Shown here: positions 46,615-58,600 of the stretch, in pieces | Layout of the letters: every line of letters begins with the position of its first letter | Position numbering within the stretch: position 1 is the first letter of the stretch | Origin: Dama dama | Lineage: Eukaryota > Chordata > Mammalia > Artiodactyla > Cervidae | Direction of reading: 5' to 3' | Length of the DNA: 64,000 nt | Assembly (NCBI RefSeq): GCF_033118175.1 | Contig: NC_083701.1 | Span: 55,069,001 to 55,133,000 of the forward strand | The notes under the pieces: model-generated | What the model was told of the DNA's origin: nothing | The model's input: the letters and a program-made list of their open reading frames with translations, nothing else | Databases searched by the model: none | Program-made: the position numbers and the translations under genes

Positions 46615-47165
46615 AAATATAATAATAGCTCATATTTAATGAGTGTTCGTTTGTGCTAGGTATTGTGTAAGGTGTTGGTTCTCAAACTGTGGCCAGCAGA
46701 CCTCAGCCCGTAAACTATTACCTGTGATGATGAGATGCATACAAAAATTAAAGTGGCCAGAAGCTTTGTAGTAATTTGAGCTTCTGTCATGTATTTATTG
46801 CCTTTACATATAAATAAAGAAAAAAAAGCACAAAAACATTGTGTACATATACTGCCTTTATGTGCATGTGTGTATAATTTCTAATAATGCATTTTATTGC
46901 ATTCTCTTCCACAGCTGTTAGAGAATTTAAAAATCTCCCAAAACTTCACCGTAGATGATTTGCGAGGCAGTGGCATCAAAGTCCTTTATGGATGTTATCT
47001 TAATTTAATCTTCACCACTAATTCCAATGAAGTAACTGACTACTTTACAACTGAGGAAGCTGAGGCCTGAGATAATCTGCTTAAGGTTACCCTGTCAGTA
47101 AGCTAAGTCAGAAGGACTGGAACCCAGGCAGTCTGAATCCAGAGCGCAGAGCCCCAGATCCAGAG
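46615..47165 (-). mobile_element. MIR SINE split by an unknown insert
   Basis: Left piece 46615-46672 (GAGTGTTCGTTTGTGCTAGG) and right piece about 46980-47160 (TTACAACTGAGGAAGCTGAG, GAACCCAGGCAGTCTGAATCC) are consecutive parts of antisense MIR. About 300 bp of unrelated DNA (46673-46979) separates them. Confidence 0.65.
46673..46979. other. Unidentified insert in a MIR
   Basis: Begins GTGTTGGTTCTCAAACTGTGG, which looks like the terminal repeat of a hAT-type DNA transposon, but the matching inverted end is not visible at the right side. No coding frame. Confidence 0.4.
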
Positions 47166-48694
47166 GAGTGGAAGGTTACAGAAGAGACTTCATGTGACTT
47201 GGGACAGGGCAATGTGGCCGTGTTGGGAAAACCTAGTGCCAGAAAGGGATACTTTTACACAATGCAACCCAAAATGTTCTGGGTTGTTTTTATCTTTTGT
47301 GCATAATTAAAACTGGCCTGAGCCTTGTGAACATTAGTTAAGCTCCTGTAAGGAGTCTGAAATTTAAATTGCCTGGATATTTATAAAACTAAACCAGAGT
47401 TCAATGAAAACAGATTATTTTAAACCTGGGAGAGTGGTCTTTCAGGGGCAAGTTTGAGGTTTTTTTTCTGCCATCAGTAAAACAAAATTAAAGAAAATAA
47501 AGAAGTTATTTTTCAGCATACTTTGGTCCTCTGTATGTTAAATTTTAAGCCTGCTAAAGATGTGCGGTGGGCCTTTTTAATCCTCTCTTTATAATCTATG
47601 TAGGAAGAAATAGCTTTTTGGAAAAATTTCTAAGACTTTCACCCCAGGAAAAACAGACGTTTTACTGTATAATATTTTCCTATTTCCTCTCCAGAACTTT
47701 ACATTTTATACAAAAGATATGAGATTAAAAATTACTGAATTTCCTCTTTTAAATATATTTAATATATTTACTGTAATATCCAACATATTTATTTTAATAT
47801 ATTTCATATTTAAATAACATGTTTATTATCATAGGTGGTAGTTCATAAGTAAGAAAAATTAAAACCAGCATTTTTTTAATCTTACATCTATTGAATCATG
47901 TTTAAAATCAAATGTTCCCTCCAAGTGTATAAAATAGTCGAGATCTGGTTTACATTCACATTTTCAGAAATGTACCTATTATGCAGAGTGAAACGTATTG
48001 GGATGATCAAGAGCATTGGAAGAGGAAAGTCAATAAAGTCTTAAGTGCCATTTGGGCACTGTTATGGAAATATGGAATACGTGCAAAATTTCAGAACCAG
48101 AAGAGCTAGACTCTACATTTCTACTAGGTGTGGACAAAGCAAATTGTGAACACCTCATCTTGGTATCTAGGGTCCCAGTGACCCTCTCCAAGTGGTGTTG
48201 TCACCACATCTGAAATCTATATAAGCAACTGTTTTAGCCTCGGGTTATTATCTTTAGTCATTACATAGTGGAAAGTAAATTTAATTTTATAGTAGATGCT
48301 TGCCAGTTCTTTGTGCTAAGTATGAAGAAATGCATAAACTGGTGAGGGAAAACAGCACTTTGATGAGGCACAGAGGAAACAGCAAGTGCTTAGAGCAGGA
48401 AGCAGGCAGGTGAGGAGGCTTGACTTAGGGTGTGATGACCCTGCTGGGAATCAGAGGAAAAATGTGGCATTTGGAATGAAAGGGCTTAGTCCTCCCTTCT
48501 CAATTACTCACCAAGCATCTTTTCCTAACTCTGTCATAGAATTCAGTCCTGGTGATAAAAAGGGGTGTAAGAAACAGTTCTCACCTTTGTGAAGCAGGAT
48601 CTTTTCCTCAAGATGAGAGAATTCTAAAGCACCATGGGAGGCATGAATTATAGTAGAATTTCTCATCAAGGCTGTGGAGAGAGGAAGGAGGTGA
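47166..48694. other. Unrecognised non-coding stretch
   Basis: About 1.5 kb without gene. An AT-rich tract (ATATTTAATATATTT and variants) covers about 47750-47825. A weak L2-like piece may lie at 48340-48420. Confidence 0.45.
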
Positions 48695-48850
48695 AAGTAA
48701 CTAACTCTACCTCGTCTTGGAGAAGGTACTTACCACCTCAGTTTCCTCATTTGTAAGAATGGGGATAATTTCACTTACCACACCGAGCTGCAGCAAGAAA
48801 TCAAATGAGCTAATGTGTAGGAGCCACTTTTCAAGTGTAAAGCAGAGTCT
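48695..48850 (+). mobile_element. MIR SINE
   Basis: Sense MIR: ACCTCAGTTTCCTCATTTG, GTAAGAATGGGGATAATTTC, AATCAAATGAGCTAATG. Confidence 0.75.
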
Positions 48851-49275
48851 TTATTTTTTTAATTTAAAATTTTTATTTTATATTGCAGAATAGTTGATTA
48901 ACAATGTTGTATTAGTTTCCAGTGTACAACAAAGTGATTCTATCATATATACACAAGTAATTCTTTTCAAATTCTTTCCCCATTTAGATTGTTAGGATAT
49001 TGAGCAGAGTTCCCTGTGCTATACCTTAGGTCCTTGTTGGTTATCTAGTTTAAATATCATAGGGTGTATAGGTCAGTTTCAGACTCCCAATCTATCCCTT
49101 CTCCCCACACCATCTCCTCGAGTCTTCCTCCCTGGTACCCATGTTTATTCTCTGAGTCTTCTCTGTTTTGTAAGTAGGCTCATTTGTATCTCTCTCTTTT
49201 TTTTTTTTTAGATTCAGCATGAAAACGATATGATACTTGTCTTTTTCTGTCTTTCTTCACTTATAATAATCTATT
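48851..49275 (-). mobile_element. L1 3' UTR fragment (cetartiodactyl L1)
   Basis: Antisense L1 3' end: TATTGCAGAATAGTTGATTA, ACAATGTTGTATTAGTTTCC, GTTCCCTGTGCTATACCTTAG, then ORF2-end-like sequence up to CTTTCTTCACTTATAATAATC. A T run at about 49198-49210 lies inside. Confidence 0.82.
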
Positions 49276-49280
49276 AATTA

Positions 49281-49533
49281 CCTTAAAATATCTGATGGCT
49301 ACAACAGGTTGTAGCTCAGATGGTAAAGAATCTACCTGCAATGCAGGAAACCCAGGTTCGATTCCTGGGTCAGGAAGATCCCCTGGAGTAGGGAAAGGCA
49401 ACCCACTCCAGTATTCTTGCCTGGAGAATTCTATGGACAGAGGAGCAGTGGGCCACAGTCCATAGGGTCACAGAGAGTTGGACACAACTGAGTGACTAAC
49501 ACTAATCCCCTTACAATATCTGAAGGCTACAAC
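49281..49533 (+). mobile_element. Bov-tA SINE with an unusually long 25-bp TSD
   Basis: The head keeps a good Pol III box A (TAGCTCAGATGG, about 49312-49323) and a perfect box B (GGTTCGATTCC, 49355-49365). The flanks 49281-49305 and 49509-49533 match at 23 of 25 bases, starting CCTTA and ending GGCTACAAC. It has lost the usual TTCCCTGG lead, starting AGGTTGTAGC. Confidence 0.95.
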
Positions 49534-49768
49534 ACTGCCTTTAGTACCCATTATAAATATGGCGGGGAAGGCAAAAGGTGGTGCTCCCCCTGGAATGATG
49601 TGTATTCAGTTGGCGGGGGGGGGGGGGTGGCCCATGACCTCCCCACACCCACTATGATGAAGCAGCATAGTTTTCATTTGCTTGGTGTGGTTGCACCATT
49701 GCAAATCATTGCACCATGTCATGCTGAACTCTAACCACTGTTGGGAATGCCATTTCCTTTAACATTTG
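49534..49768. repeat. Unrecognised DNA with a 13-G run
   Basis: Thirteen consecutive G at 49615-49627 after TGGC; such a run can form quadruplexes or slip in copying. Nothing else recognised. Confidence 0.7.
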
Positions 49769-50165
49769 TCTCAATCAGCTCAGGATGCCATAACAAAATA
49801 CCACAGGTGCAATGGCTTAAACAACAGAAACTTCTTTCTCACAGTCCTGGAGGATGGGAAGTCCAAGATCAAGGTGCCAGGAGATTTTGTTCCAGGTGAA
49901 AGCCTACTTCCTGTCTTGCTGCCAGCCAACTTCCTACAGTGTCCTCACATTGCAATGAAAGAGAGAGAGGGAGTGAGCTCTCATCTCTCTTCCTCTTCTT
50001 ATAAAGACACAAATTTCCTCACAGGAGCCCCACTTTCATGACCTCATTTAAACCTAATTACTTACCAAAGGTCCCAGCTTCAAATATTACGTTGTGGTGA
50101 TGCTAGGGCTTCAATATAAGAATTTGGGGAGAATGCAAACAATCATTGAGTCCATAACACTTTTA
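49769..50165 (-). mobile_element. MaLR LTR (MST/MLT1 type)
   Basis: Antisense near-complete MaLR LTR: CAGGATGCCATAACAAAATAC, GGCTTAAACAACAGAAAC, TGTCCTCACATTGCAATG, ATGACCTCATTTAAACC and TTCAATATAAGAATTTGGGG. It is an LTR of a non-autonomous retrovirus-like element; no internal genes accompany it. Confidence 0.85.
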
Positions 50166-50429
50166 CAGTTGGTCTGTCAAATCACATATCCTTCAAGAAG
50201 TGCAAGCATCCTTTCTCTGAAAACTTCCTTTACTCATTGAAAAAGTCCTGATTATTCTTTTTTTCCCTATTAGTGATATCACTTCATTCCTCTGCCTATA
50301 ATTATTGACTCAATAAATACTTATTGTTTTTATCTTGCATAAAATGCTCTTGCCTTTTTCATCTTGGTTTTCACTGTTCCAAGAACCTAGATCACATATG
50401 CATGCAAAGCAGTTAATAGATGTCTATGG

Positions 50430-50664
50430 AGTGAATTGGGCTTCCCAGGTGGTGCTACTGGTAAAGAACCCATCTGCCAATGCAGGAGTCATAAGAGACA
50501 TGAGTTTGATCCCTGGGTCAGGAAGATACCCTGGAGGAGGGCATGGTAACCCACTCCAGTATTCTTGCCTGGACAGAGGAGCCTGGTGGGCTACAGTCCA
50601 GAGGGTCACACAGAGTTGGACACGACTGAAGTGACTTAGCATGCAGCATGCACATGCAGTGAAA
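50430..50664 (+). mobile_element. Bov-tA SINE
   Basis: Head GGGCTTCCCAGGTGGTGCTA, body lacking about 20 bp around the usual GAGAATCCCATGGACAG block, tail ACACGACTGAAGTGACTTAG. Flanks share AGTGAA (50430-50435, 50659-50664), a possible short duplication. Confidence 0.9.
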
Positions 50665-53267
50665 ATTTAGATATTGAAGAAAATGACTTAATAGGTAATA
50701 GCCAATAAAAGTAAAGAGGAAGTTCATTAAGTAGGAAAGGGATCCATCATGTGCTTATCTCATGAGTGATATCTCATGAGAATAGGGTTAGCAGGGATAT
50801 CCCAGGAATCTTTCTTGAAGATTCATAGCCTTGGAAACACACCAGGAGAAAGTCCTAGGAGGTAATGTCAGGCTAGTATTTGGACCAAGGACACCATAGG
50901 AATGACAGTCCTAAATGTATTTAGCCAGATTTTGAACAGGAATGCTGATGGCTTTTCAGTACTAAATGCTCTTCAAAATGAGAGTAGTTTTATTTAAAAT
51001 TCCAATATGGGCTAGATTTGGAGGCATTTTGATTCACTGGGTGTTCAGTTTTCAAAAACCTCAAGAAACGGCTTGCTAAATTTGCCCAAAGCTGCTTTTT
51101 GTTTCTCCACCTGCAATTTGTATCCCTGAGATAAATATTACCAACAGTTCGAGCTCCATTTGGTGTGGTCCCAGAATATAACTGCTCTAACAGGGCCCTC
51201 TTGGACGGTCTATAGTTCAACACTTTTATTGGCAGCTAAAGGAAAGAATGTAATAGTCTAACTACCTCCTGCCCACACCCCACTCTTTCACTCTTTCCAA
51301 CAAGCAGCCTGCCGTAAGAGCTCAGTCCTGAAATAGGAAAATATTGCACCTTATCTAGGCCATCTGACGAAGTGAGTAATGTTGTGTGTTATGTTGTGAG
51401 ACGTGAAATGGACAATGCCTTAAAACCCGAGACAAGAAAGATCAGGCCAAGAGGAGACTTTGGCAATGGAGGGAAGTTGCTCTCTTGGAACACGTTAGAA
51501 CCTCCAAGAAACAAATTAAATGTGACTTAAGGAAAATGGGTGTGTTCCTCTAACCCAGACATAAAAAGAAAATTGCAACCAGGGTTAAATGCTGTGGATG
51601 GTCCTCATGGTGGGCTCCATATAAGTCATCACTTTTCCCTTCAAAGACTGAAGAATGTCATCCTGCTGCTTTTATTTTTTTTGTTGTTTGGTTGTATTTT
51701 TTATTTGCTTTGCTTCACAGCTTGAGACTTTCAGGACATGCATTGGATTCCAGGTTCCAATATCCCCTAAATGTGCAGAAGAAAGGCAAAATGAATAGAT
51801 TTTATCTTTTTCTGAACTTTCAAATTGATGCCAACAGCCGGCTGTTGCTGGCCCCACTTGTGGCTTGTGCTATATGACCTCCAGCTGGCCCTCATCCCCC
51901 ACTCTGATTGATATAATGCACTGACTAACCTGCCTTGCCAATTTCAGCTCTCTCACTGTTTGGCTCACTTGACCCTAAAGACTCTTGTCTCATTGCAGGC
52001 AGAGGACTGACATCCTTCCTCGGTCAGAGGGATTAAAAGCTGCCTGAATCTGGTCAAAGAAGCCAGTCAGCATGAGTCAGCCCCATTGCAAGTGCATCTC
52101 TGAGCTTGTGCTCCACTTTGTATAACTAATCCCTCATCCCTCTTTTTCTTAATAATCAGCCAATATGGTATCTCCTCTGAGCCCAGGGCCCTATTTTTCT
52201 GCCTCTGTGCCCCTGGCCACAGCACAATATCCTCCTCTACTTGTCCATGATCCTGACTTCCTGGCACTACTTAGCTTGCTTTGTTCTATCACTGGCCAAA
52301 CTGCCCGCTGTCACCCGAGCCTCTGGGTAACCTGGGGTTTGCTTACTCCCATTAGCATCACGACGCTCATTACACTGGGATCAGTCCTCAAGCTGCAGCC
52401 TCTTTCTACAGGCTGAGATTTTGAATCTCTTGGTTTCAGAGGGTCTGTCTCATCAACCCATCAGTGATCATTCTGACACTTTATGAAAGGCAAGAAGAAA
52501 AGGCCTTGGTTGTCTTATCCACAGCGGGGCTCATAGATCAATAGGGGGATGTTGACAAAGACTGACTTGCAAAGTCCATCTTTTCCATATGGAGAGGGAA
52601 CATGGCATAGACCAGTCAGAGTAAAGGTAGTGTGGCAACATCTTCAGTGCAGAATGGATGCTGTGTTGGAATTTGCAGGAGAAAAGAAGTTCTGTGGTTA
52701 ATCTAAGTGCATAGTAGATCAAGCAGACAAATAGGATGGCATTTATTCAGAAGGGGCTACTTACAAACACACTTTGAAAGTTAGGTACAACAATTGATTC
52801 AGGAGAAAACAAAGCTAAAATTTCCTTTAGTCTATATCCAACTTCACTTGACATCTGACTAGTCCCCCACCAGTTTATTAGGATTATTACTGCTAATTCA
52901 TTTTTATTTTATTTTTTTTAGAATACCAGCTTATGGTACAAATTCAAGGAAACCAAAATTGTGTAAAGTGAAAAGTAAAAAATTTCCTCCTATCCATGGC
53001 CATCTAAGAAGTATGCTTTCATGAATTTTTTTCCATGAATGTGTACTATTTTTATAATTAAAATGTATATTTTTACCACAAATGAGATAAACATGTAGGA
53101 TAAGTCACTTCCTTTTTCTGCAACTTAATTTTTTTACTTAGTGTATTTTAATGTGTACTACTTGACATTAGTATACATACTGTTGATTGAACATAATCTT
53201 TTTACAACTGCATGGATCTGGATGATTTAGTCTACCCACATACTTTAAATTCTAAATTCAGAAAACT
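50665..53267. other. Unrecognised non-coding stretch
   Basis: About 2.6 kb, the longest recognised-repeat-free piece of the right half. No frame longer than about 85 codons and no splice-flanked coding block I can support. A T-rich tract lies near 51670-51705 and another near 52905-52920. Confidence 0.45.
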
Positions 53268-53617
53268 ACAGAAGAATACACTTCCCTGATAGTTCAGTTG
53301 GTAAAGAATCCACCTGCAATGCAGGAGACCCCAGTTCGATTCCTGGGTCGGGAAAATCTGCTGGAGAAGGGATAGGTTACCCACTCCAGTATTCTTGGGT
53401 TTCCCTTGTGGCTCAGCTGGTAAAGAATCCGCCTGCAATGTGGGAGACCTGGGTTCGATCACTGGGTTGGGAAGATCCCCTGGAGATGGGAAAGGCTACC
53501 CACTCCAGTATTCTGGCCTGGAGAATTCCATGGACTGTATAGTCTGTGGGGTTGCAAAGAGTCGGACATGACTGAGTGACTTTCACTTTCACTTTTCACT
53601 TTCACAGAAGAATACAC
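53268..53617 (+). mobile_element. Bov-tA SINE with two tandem tRNA-like heads
   Basis: Head 1 (53282-53396) runs from CTTCCCTGATAGTTCAG to CACTCCAGTATTCTT. Head 2 (53397-53603) repeats the same segment, then continues into the Bov-A body and a (TTTCAC)n tail. The exact 14-bp duplication ACAGAAGAATACAC at 53268-53281 and 53604-53617 encloses both, so the double-headed form inserted as one unit. Both heads keep recognisable box B sequences. Confidence 0.95.
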
Positions 53618-53849
53618 AAACTCTAGTTCATCTGTTGATGAGCTGTGCCAAAGGCCAGAGTGGCTGGATCAACCTGCATCCTTAGTTTGCCGCTGAGAAG
53701 AACAAATGTTTAAGAGAATGAGCCAAGAAAGGCTCAATACCTTTTAAGAAAGCCCAGGATAGGAGGGCTCATTTGAATGCAGGATCAGAGGGAGGGGCTG
53801 ATAGATTCACAGGGGTTGTTTGTTCATAAAGAAAGGATCCACGTGCCTT

Positions 53850-54150
53850 TCTTTTTTAAAAAAATTTGTATTTATTTATTTTTGGCTGTCCTGGGTCTTT
53901 GTTGCCACATGTGGGCCTTCTCCAGTTGTGGTGAACCAGGGCTACTCCTCATTGTGATGCCTGGGGTTCTTATCACTGTGGTGGCTTCTCTTGTTGAGCA
54001 TGGCCCCTAGAGTGAGAGGGCTCCAGCAGTTGCATCTCAGGGGCTTAGTTGCTCTGCAGCATATGGAATCTTCCTGGGTCAGGGATTGAACCTGTGTCTC
54101 CTGCATTGGCAGGCAAATTCTGATCCACTGTGCCACCATGGATGTCCTCC
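53850..54150 (-). mobile_element. CHR-type SINE
   Basis: Antisense cetartiodactyl CHR SINE: TATTTATTTTTGGCTGTCCT with GGGTCTTTGTTGCCACATG at the left, the tRNA-Glu-like head at the right (GGGATTGAACCTGTGTCTCC, TTCTGATCCACTGTGCCACC). The poly(T) side is AT-rich, at 53850-53870. Confidence 0.85.
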
Positions 54151-56424
54151 AGGTTCTTTTCAATTGATTTAGAGGTCAGGAACCAGTGTCCCAGAGGACA
54201 GTTTTCAGTTCATACCCGAAAAAGATAATAATGAAGGGGTGAAGTACCGTGGAGTTTTCTTTTGCTTCAGGATCTAAATGATGCCATGCTCTATATAAGA
54301 AAAAAACTCGACTAGATTTTATAGACATACCAGCAAAGCCATATCATTTCTCCAGACACCAACCCCTGAGTTTTGCTATTAGGCAAGATCTTTTAAGACA
54401 TTTTCTTTCTTTCTTTCTTTCTTTTTTTTTGTTTGGAAACCTCAGAAAAAGAATATTGTATTGAAAAGGGCAGAGAGCAGAAGGTACTTTTATGCTTTTA
54501 TAGCAATCCTGCATCAATAGGAGTGCGATGGGTCCTCCATGGCACCAGACAACCCTGAAGCCTGGCTTTCGGCAGAATGCCCTGTAGAGTTCTCTCTTGG
54601 CTCTCAGGGCAGATGTGGATTGTGCAGAGGGAACAGCTGGTTCCGGCAGGGAGGCAGCCAACAGCATGGTATTTCATCAGTCTCCATGCCTTCACATCTG
54701 AGCTTTGTCTGCTGCTCCCTGTCATGGGTGATCTGCTGGCCAGAACAGAGTGCTAAATGTGTCTCTAAAGTAAAAGATAGTGGCTGCCAGGAGAGCACTT
54801 GCAGGGAAGCACTCTCATTTGGAAATCCAAGAAAGAAGGGAAACCGTTTCAAAAGAGTTTAATTCCAGGGTGAGCAGCTTGCCAAAAGATAGATGTTGTG
54901 GATGAAGTAAGAGCTATGCTCCCGTGAGGATCGGGGAATGGATGGTTCATCAGGAAATGAGAAGTTGCCAACAGGGAGAGATGTTGTCAACTGCAAGCAT
55001 CTTTTATATGATCTCATTTCTCATGATCATAGTTTTGAGGAAGGGCACTGAGATAACTTTCACCTTGCCACTGTCTGAAAGCCCTTGTTCCATGGGGAAC
55101 CTGACCACTGCTAAGGCCCAATTGCCCTCAGTTATCCCTAAATTAAGGGAGACCTTCACTCAGGATTCTGAGAAACCAGGAAAATGGATGTTTCTTCAAG
55201 TAGAATCTTTAACGTTGATTTCAAATTTTGATGGTTCTAGGCTGGTCATTTGACATCTGTGTGTAGTTCTTTGGTTCACATTCCAGGAAAATAGGAGGAG
55301 CGTCAAACCTAGACTTTAGTTTAAAAAAAAAAAGGAACTTGATTGATTTGAGACCATTGGGTTCTAGGTAAAATTGCCACACAGATCTGGCTTGATTTAA
55401 TTTTATAAGAGAGAAGATGGCTCATGTTTTATATCGCCTCAGAGAAAAATAAACTTCTTAATTGCCTGGGAGATTCAAAATTCCATCCACTGCTGAGCAC
55501 TATCCAGCCTTTTTGGCTTATTTCTGGTGAGGCTGTTTAAGTAATGTGGCTTTATTTAATTTGGCATAACTTTTTGTTATTATTGAACAAGAGTGAAGTC
55601 AGGTTTTTTGATAAAAAAGTATCATATTATATTCTGGGAATATTCAAATGTCAGTGAAAAAGAAGAAATGTAGATGGTAACAGTAAAAATCTTCACATTT
55701 TAGTCTTAACTACATAGCTACCACTCATTAAGCCAGTGGAGTAGTGGGACATTCATGGAATTTGGGTTTTTAAAGAACAGGATTCATATTCTACTATTAC
55801 CAAGTTGTGTGTTCCTTAATGCTCTCAATCTCCTTTCTTCATCTGTGCAATGGCGTTTGTCACAAGCAGTGTAGGTGTTAATCATCATAACACTTACCAC
55901 ATGGCTCACAAAAGGCAGGGACTGAAAAATCTCAGTTTCCTCTTTTCTCTATTTTTCCTGCCTTCTTTGGCAGGTTCTCCTTAATGAAGCAAAGTTCTAT
56001 GATAATCCTGAATATTTAGGTCCTCTTCTTTTCAGATAAGAATAAGGTAGGAGAGCAAAATATCTTCTTTTTATACAATTTACCCAGCCAATTATTACTG
56101 AAAGTGAGGTAGAACTGTTCAGTTTTTATATGTCACAGAGGTATTATAACTTCATACAGGGTAGCCTAGGTGTTAAAGGCATAGGATTTGAACATGAAGT
56201 CAAGTACATGAAGTCAAGTCAAGTCAGTACATGAAGTCCTGAGTTCATATTAGAGTAAGTAACTTGTCCAAGATCAAACTCATCATCTGAATGACTGTGG
56301 ATAAACTACTTAGCACAAACATGTCTCCCTAATTTGGGAGAAAATTAATACCACTGCCAACACTAAATGTTCATTTAGTCAAAAATATTTTCTCTTCTAA
56401 GGACAGAGGACAGAGCTCTAAAGA
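54151..56424. other. Unrecognised stretch with small repeats
   Basis: About 2.3 kb without a supported gene. It holds a (CTTT)n run plus T run (about 54404-54430), a weak sense MIR (about 55795-55910: AATCTCCTTTCTTCATCTG) and a short GAAGTCAAGT tandem repeat at 56195-56240. Confidence 0.45.
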
Positions 56425-56458
56425 GAACATATAAGAATACTGCTTTCACTGGGGCTAA

Positions 56459-58182
56459 CATTTGAGCAAGGATGTACTAGAGATCTCTTCAAGAAAATTA
56501 GAGATACAAAGGGGACATTTCATACAAAGATGGGCACAATATAGTACAGAAACAGTATGGACCTAACAGAAGCAGAAGATATTAAGAAGAGGTGGCAAGA
56601 ATACACAGAAGAACTGTACAAAAAAGACCTCACTACCCAGATAATCATGATGGCGTGATCACTCACCTAGAGCCAGACATCCTGGTGTGTGAAGTCAAGT
56701 GGGCCTTAGGAAGCATCACTACAAACAAAGCTAGTGGAGGTGATGGAAAACCAGCTGAGCTATTTCAAATCCTAAAAGATGATGCTGTGAAAGTGTTGCA
56801 CTCAATATGCCAGCAAATTTGGAAAACTCGGCTGTGGCCAAAGGACTTGAAAAATTAGTTTTCATTTCAATCTCAAAGAAAGGCAATGCCAAAGAATGCT
56901 CAAACTACCACACAATTGCACTCATCTCACACGATAGTAAAGTAATGCTCAAAATTCAATACGTGAACCATGAACTTCCAGATGTTCAAGCTGGATTTAG
57001 AAAAGGCAGAGGAACCAGAGATCAAACTGCCAACATCCACTGGATCATCAAAAAAGCAAGAGAGTTCCAGAAAATCATCTATTTCTGCTTTATTGACTAT
57101 GCCAAAGCCTTTGACTGTGTGGATCACAGCAAACTTTGGAAAACTCTTCAAGTGATGGGAATACCAGACCACCTGACCAGCCTCTTGAGAAATCTGTTTG
57201 CAGGTCAGGAAGCAACAGTTAGAACTGGACATGGAACAACAGACGGGTTCCAAATAGGAAAAGGAGTACGTCAAGGCTGTACATTGTCACCCTGCTTATT
57301 TAACTTCTATGCAGAGTACATCATGTGAAATGCCATGTTGGAGGAAGCACAAGCTGGAATCAAGATTGCCAGGAGAAATATCAATAACCTCAGATATGCA
57401 AATGATTCCACCCTTATGGCAGAAAGTGAAGAGGAACTAAAGAACCTCTTGATGAAAGAGGAGAATGAAAAAGTTGGCTTAAAACTCAACATTCAGAAAA
57501 CTAAGATCATGGCATCTAGTCCCAACACTTCATGGCAAATAGATAGGGAAACAATGGAAACAGTGACAGACTTTATTTTCTTGGGCTCCAAAATCACTGC
57601 AGATGGTGACTGCAACCATGAAATTAAAACATGCTTGCTCTTGGAAGAAAAGCTATGACAAACATATACAGCATATTAAAAAGCAGAGACATTACTTTGC
57701 CAACAAAAGTCCATATAGCCAAAGGTATAGTTTTTCCAATAGTCATGTATGGATGTGAGAATTAGATCATAAAGAAAGCTGAGGGCCAAAAAATTGATGC
57801 TTTCAAACTGTGGTGTTGGAGAAGACTCTTGAGACTCTCTTGGACTGCAAGATCAAACCAGTCAATCCTAAAGGAAATCAATCCTAAATATTCATTGGAA
57901 GGACTGATGCTGAAGTTGAAGCTCCAATACACTGGCGACCTGATGCGAAGAGCGGACTCATTAGAAAAGACTGATGCTGTGAAAGATTGAAGGCAGGAGG
58001 AGAAGGGCATGATAGAGGAAAAGATGGTTGGATGGCATCACCATCTCAATGGACATGAGTTTGAGCAAGCTCTGGGAGATGGTGATGGACAGGGAAGCCT
58101 GGTGTGCTGCAGTCCATGGGGTCGCAAAGAGTCAGAGATAACCGAGTTACTGAACAACAGCAGCAGCATTTGAGCAAGGATG
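56459..58182 (+). mobile_element. BovB LINE, 1.7 kb, with 16-bp TSD
   Basis: Inserted unit 56475-58166 runs from the endonuclease-RT linker (GATCTCTTCAAGAAAATTAG) through the RT to the 3' tail and a GAACAACAGCAGCAG end. The exact 16-bp duplication CATTTGAGCAAGGATG is at 56459-56474 and 58167-58182. Its 5' truncation is the usual outcome of target-primed reverse transcription. Confidence 0.96.
56592..57658 (+). pseudogene. BovB reverse transcriptase, two main lesions
   Basis: This is the best kept RT in the window. A first piece (56592-56858) is in a different frame and contains VCEVKWALGSITTNKASGGD and VLHSICQQIWKT. After one frame change near 56840, a single frame stays open from 56807 to 57658 apart from one TGA at 57326-57328 just after FNFYAEYIM. 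Blocks seen are AGFRKGRGTRDQTAN, FIDYAKAFDCVDHSKLWK, GIPDHLTSLLRNLFAGQEA and GKGVRQGCTLSPCLFN. The catalytic box is YAND instead of YADD (57395-57406, GAT to AAT), which on its own should abolish polymerisation because the aspartates bind the metal ions. Ends in the DFIFLGSKITADGDCNHE block. Confidence 0.93.
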
Positions 58183-58600
58183 GACAGAGAGATGTACATA
58201 AACACGTGAATACAGCAGATGTATTCAGACAATGTCATGTTTTGGAAAGAATATAAAACAGCAATGGAATAGAGGGAGAGTGACAAAGGGGGAGGGCATG
58301 ATGCTTTAGTTAGGATGGGCCAAGGTGAACTCTCCAGAGAAAGGACACCTGAGCTAGAAACCTAAATGGTACAAATAAGGAAGCCTTGTGGGAAAGTCCA
58401 GGAAGCGGATGACGGAAAGCCTGATGTAAAGGCAGTGAGTCAGGAATGAGGTTGGCTGTTGAAGGGAAAGAAAGCTATGAACAAGGAAGATAATAAGTCT
58501 GGGGAAATGGGCAAAGGGGAGATTATGGAGGACTTTGTAGACTATGATAAAACAATTTTACTCTAAAAAGACTTTAAGCATGTTGACAGGTCAGATTTAC

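Larger units (their letters stand above)
56425..58600 (-). mobile_element. L2 LINE, interrupted by BovB
   Basis: Antisense L2. Left piece up to 56474 is short (ATACTGCTTTCACTGGGG); right piece 58167-58600 holds an AGGGAGAGTGACAAAGGGG block, GACACCTGAGCTAGAAACC, and GGAGGACTTTGTAGAC. These run in L2 order once the BovB is removed. The left piece alone would not be recognisable. Confidence 0.6.

Noticed and set aside
53282..53400. tRNA gene
   Set aside because: Box A and B are present, but this is a Bov-tA head with no cloverleaf end, discriminator or terminator of a real tRNA; the same holds for other SINE heads here.
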